Source: Embiotoca jacksoni (Eukaryota > Chordata > Actinopteri > Embiotocidae). Taken from it: a stretch of DNA of 64,000 bases. The notes below the pieces were generated by a model. It searched no databases. It saw nothing but the letters and a program-made list of their open reading frames with translations, and was not told where the DNA came from. This document shows, piece after piece, positions 61,425 through 64,000 of this stretch (positions within the stretch are counted from its first letter, which is position 1; each line of letters opens with the position of its first letter). The stretch is taken from contig JAKOON010000012.1 of assembly GCA_022577435.1 (NCBI GenBank), positions 14,994,585 through 15,058,584 of the forward strand. Reading direction: 5' to 3'. A program made the translations under genes and the position numbers.

Positions 61425-63004
61425 CACTGCTCAAAAAAACAAAGGGAACACTTAAACAACAAAATGTAACTCCAAGTCAATCACACTTCTGGGAAATCAA
61501 CCTGTCCAGTTATGAAGCAACACTGATTGTGAATCAATTTCACCTGCTGTTGTGCAAATGGAACAGACAACAGGTGGAAATGAGGCAATTATCAAGACAA
61601 CCCCTATAAAGGAACGGTTCTGCAGGTGGTGACCACAGACCATTTCTCTGTCCTCATCCTTTCTGGCTGATTTTTGGTCATGTTTGCATTTTGCCAGCGC
61701 CCTCACCACTAGAGGTAGCATGAGGCGGTTGTCTACAACCCACAGAAGTTGCTCAAGTAGTGCAGCTCATCCAGGATGGCACATCAACACACGCTGTGGC
61801 AAGGTTTGCTGTGTCTGTCAGCACAGTGTCAAGAGCATGGAGGAGATACCAGGAGACAGGCCGGTCCACCAGGAGACGTGGAGGGGGCCGTAGGAGGACA
61901 ACAACTCAGCAGCAGGACCGCTATCTGCTCCTTTGTGCAAGGAGGAACAGGAGGAGCGCTGCCAGAGTCCTACAAAATGACCTCCAGCAGGCCACTAATG
62001 TGCATGTTTCTGCTCAAACTGTCAGAAACAGACTCCATGAGGGTGGTACGAGGGCCCGACATCCACAAGTGGGGCCTGTGCTTACAGCCCGACACCGTGC
62101 AGGGCGATTGGCATTTGCCAGAGAACACCAAGATTGGCAGCTTCTCCATCGGCGCCCTGCGCTCTTCACGGATGAGAGCAGGTTCACACTGAGCACATGT
62201 GACAGACGTGACGGAGTCCGGAGACGCCGTGGAGAACGTTCTGCTGCCTGCAACATCCTCCAGCGTGACCGGTTTGGCGGTGGGTCAGCGACGGTCTGGG
62301 GAGGCATTTCTTTGGAGGGCTGCACAGCCCTCCATGTGCTAGCCAGAGGTACCCTGACTGCCATTAGGTACTGGGATGAGATCCTCAGACCCATTGTAAG
62401 ACCATATGCTGGTGCAGTGGGCCCTGGGTTCCTTCTGATGCATGACAATGTTCGGCCTCATGTGGCTGGAGTGTGTCAGCAGTTCCTGCATGATGAAGGC
62501 ATCGATGCTGTGGACCGGCCTGCCTGTTCCCCAGACCTGAATCTAATCCAGCACATCTGGGACATCGCGTCTCGTTCCATCCACCGACGCCACATCGCAC
62601 CACAGACTGTCCAGGAGTTGACTGATGCTTTGATCCAGGTCTGGGAGGAGATCCCTCAGGAGAACATCTGTTGTCTCATCAGAAGCATGCCCAGGCATTG
62701 TAGGGAGTGCATATAGGCACGTGGAGGCCACACACACTACTGAGACTCATTTTGACTTGTCTTGAGGAGTTTCCACAGAAGTTGGATCAGCCTGTGATCT
62801 GATTTTTCCACTTTTATTTTGAGTATGATTCTGAATCCAGACCTCCATGGGATAATGATTTTGATTTCCATTGATCATTCTTATGTTATTTTGTTCTCAA
62901 CACATTCCACTATGTAATGAATAAAGATTTTCAACTGGAATATTTCATTCATTGAGATCTAGAATGTGTTGTTTAAGTGTTCCCTTTATTTTTTTTGAGC
63001 AGTG
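61425..63004 (+). mobile_element. Tc1/mariner-type DNA transposon, near full length
   Basis: The element is 1,580 bases long and flanked by TA (61,423-61,424 and 63,005-63,006), the standard target duplication. Its ends are inverted repeats: CACTGCTCAAAAAAACAAAG at the left and the reverse complement, with one T/A-run difference, at the right. The similarity continues into GGGAACACTTAAACAAC. The interior carries one transposase frame on the plus strand and an AATAAA near 62,922. The family transposes by cut and paste through a DDE enzyme. Short inverted repeats of about 35 bases are present; no second internal repeat was noticed. A complete length with a damaged gene suggests a fairly recent but dead copy. 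Confidence 0.92.
61720..62716 (+). pseudogene. Tc1-type transposase, frameshifted and lacking the third catalytic residue
   Basis: The expected start ATG (61,720, ATGAGGCGG) is in a different frame from the rest. The main frame reads LQPTEVAQVVQLIQDG from about 61,733 and then runs to the stop at 62,714-62,716, about 320 residues, close to the usual Tc1 transposase length of 340. A one-base insertion near 61,728-61,732 explains the break. The helix-turn-helix DNA-binding part and a GRRR motif are followed by the catalytic domain: FTDESRF (first Asp), LLMHDNVRPH (second Asp), then exactly 34 residues later Gln (codon CAG, 62,549-62,551) where the DD34E family has Glu. With both defects this copy cannot encode a working transposase. 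Confidence 0.9.
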
Positions 63005-63006
63005 TA

Positions 63007-64000
63007 TGTTATAACTATGAAAAGCCAACATTAAGGTCCAGATAACACTTTTTATGATATAAATCAGTAAATTAGCAACCAGATTTATCAGATATAATCT
63101 TTTGTCTTTTACAAACATTACCATTGGGATTTACTGTATGCTGCATGACTCACTAAAATGTAACATGACTGTAAACCCCACTTGTCTCTGACCAATTAAA
63201 GCTGGATTTTGCAACTGCTCATCTTGTTGGATACTGCTGATCAGCAAAACTTCCTCCACAGCTGTTCCCCAAACAAGTGATGCCATCAGTGATTATATTA
63301 TCAGACACAAATCTCCAAACCAGAAACACCAGAGAAACTGTTTGTAAGTCTGAACAATAATACATCCATAAGAACTGGAAAGACTTAAGATGGGCAGAGA
63401 GAAGTGACAACGCAGTAAACTTCATATCATAAGAAGTTTAAAGAAAGAATCCTCATCATATTATGTATATAGAGAGTTTGATGTAATATGAAACATACCA
63501 GGAATTTCTACAAATTTTAATACATTAAAAGCAACAGCAACATCCTGTTCAATTTAAAAAATAAACTAGAAACTAAATTCGGAAATCCTTGAAGCCTGAG
63601 GCTGCAACAAACAGCTGTGATCTGACCTTAATCTAAGATCAGCTGCTAAAAAAAAAGAGGGATTTTAAGCATGTTTTACCTCTGGTAAAAAAAGATAATA
63701 TACAAAAAACTGAAAGCTCTTTAAACTGGTGACGTTTATTTGCCAATGATATTTGACCGTGTGATGCATGCGATCATATTTTAGTTTTTTTCATGATGAT
63801 ATCTGGGTAAACAGTTCAACTGGGGCATTTACATGCCAGAAATGTGCGCATGTACTTTGCTGGGCACTGCAGTGCCTTGCTTGCAGTAAAACTAAAAACT
63901 CTTTTTGCTGGACGACCCTGCGTTGTTTTGCTGAAGCCTTTTGTGTTGGCATCCAGCTTTGTCCACAGACTGGTTCCGTTAAAACAAAACAAGATGACAG
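63007..64000. other. Unannotated right end
   Basis: No gene, repeat or RNA recognised. Only short, uninformative frames are present. Confidence 0.45.

Noticed and set aside
62014..62448. 144-codon minus-strand frame in the Tc1 element
   Set aside because: Antisense shadow of the transposase, which shows clear family motifs on the plus strand.
1..64000. CRISPR array, operon, prophage or other bacterial system
   Set aside because: The window is vertebrate DNA with spliced genes; the tandem repeats seen are microsatellites or transposon tails.

Overview
This is a piece of a vertebrate nuclear chromosome, almost certainly a teleost fish. The genes have many short exons with canonical GT-AG introns. 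The repeats are those common in fish genomes: a Tc1-type transposon, LINE 3' tails, a tRNA-like SINE and long (TG)n tracts. Long stretches carry no coding sequence. The species cannot be named from the sequence alone; a spiny-rayed fish is a reasonable guess.

Four protein-coding genes are recognisable, and I traced three of them exon by exon. From left to right: (1) the first coding exon of fam83a on the minus strand, continuing off the left edge; (2) a complete tbc1d31 (wdr67) on the minus strand, 23 coding exons between 2,419 and 12,529, predicting 1,039 residues; (3) a complete derl1 on the plus strand, 8 exons between 16,487 and 21,559, 271 residues; (4) a complete zhx2 coding region on the minus strand, 11 coding exons between 25,940 and 33,573, 918 residues, with a probable non-coding first exon and CpG-rich promoter near 50.6-50.95 kb. 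The order and relative orientations match human 8q24.13 (ZHX2, DERL1, TBC1D31, FAM83A), so this is an old syntenic block. Beyond about 51 kb no host gene was found. That fits the gene-poor interval that lies between ZHX2 and HAS2 in other vertebrates.

The genes do not form an operon-like unit. tbc1d31 encodes a centriolar-satellite scaffold and derl1 an ER-associated degradation (ERAD) channel component. zhx2 encodes a homeodomain repressor and fam83a a casein kinase 1 (CK1)-binding scaffold. tbc1d31 and derl1 are divergent across a 4-kb spacer loaded with LINE tails; derl1 and zhx2 converge.

Mobile elements: a nearly full-length Tc1-like element (61,425-63,004) with both inverted repeats and a TA duplication, whose transposase has a frameshift and a catalytic Glu-to-Gln change; two LINE 3' ends, one with its tail present three times in tandem; three dispersed copies of one unclassified repeat; one SINE; and a degenerate tandem repeat next to a purine tract.

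The most interesting observations are these. The zhx2 coding sequence is cut by ten introns, although it is a single exon in mammals. Derlin-1 has a 22-glycine tract just before its p97-binding tail. CA repeats abut splice sites of tbc1d31. A UPRE-type element and a CRE lie just upstream of derl1. I saw no sign of a novel multi-gene system.
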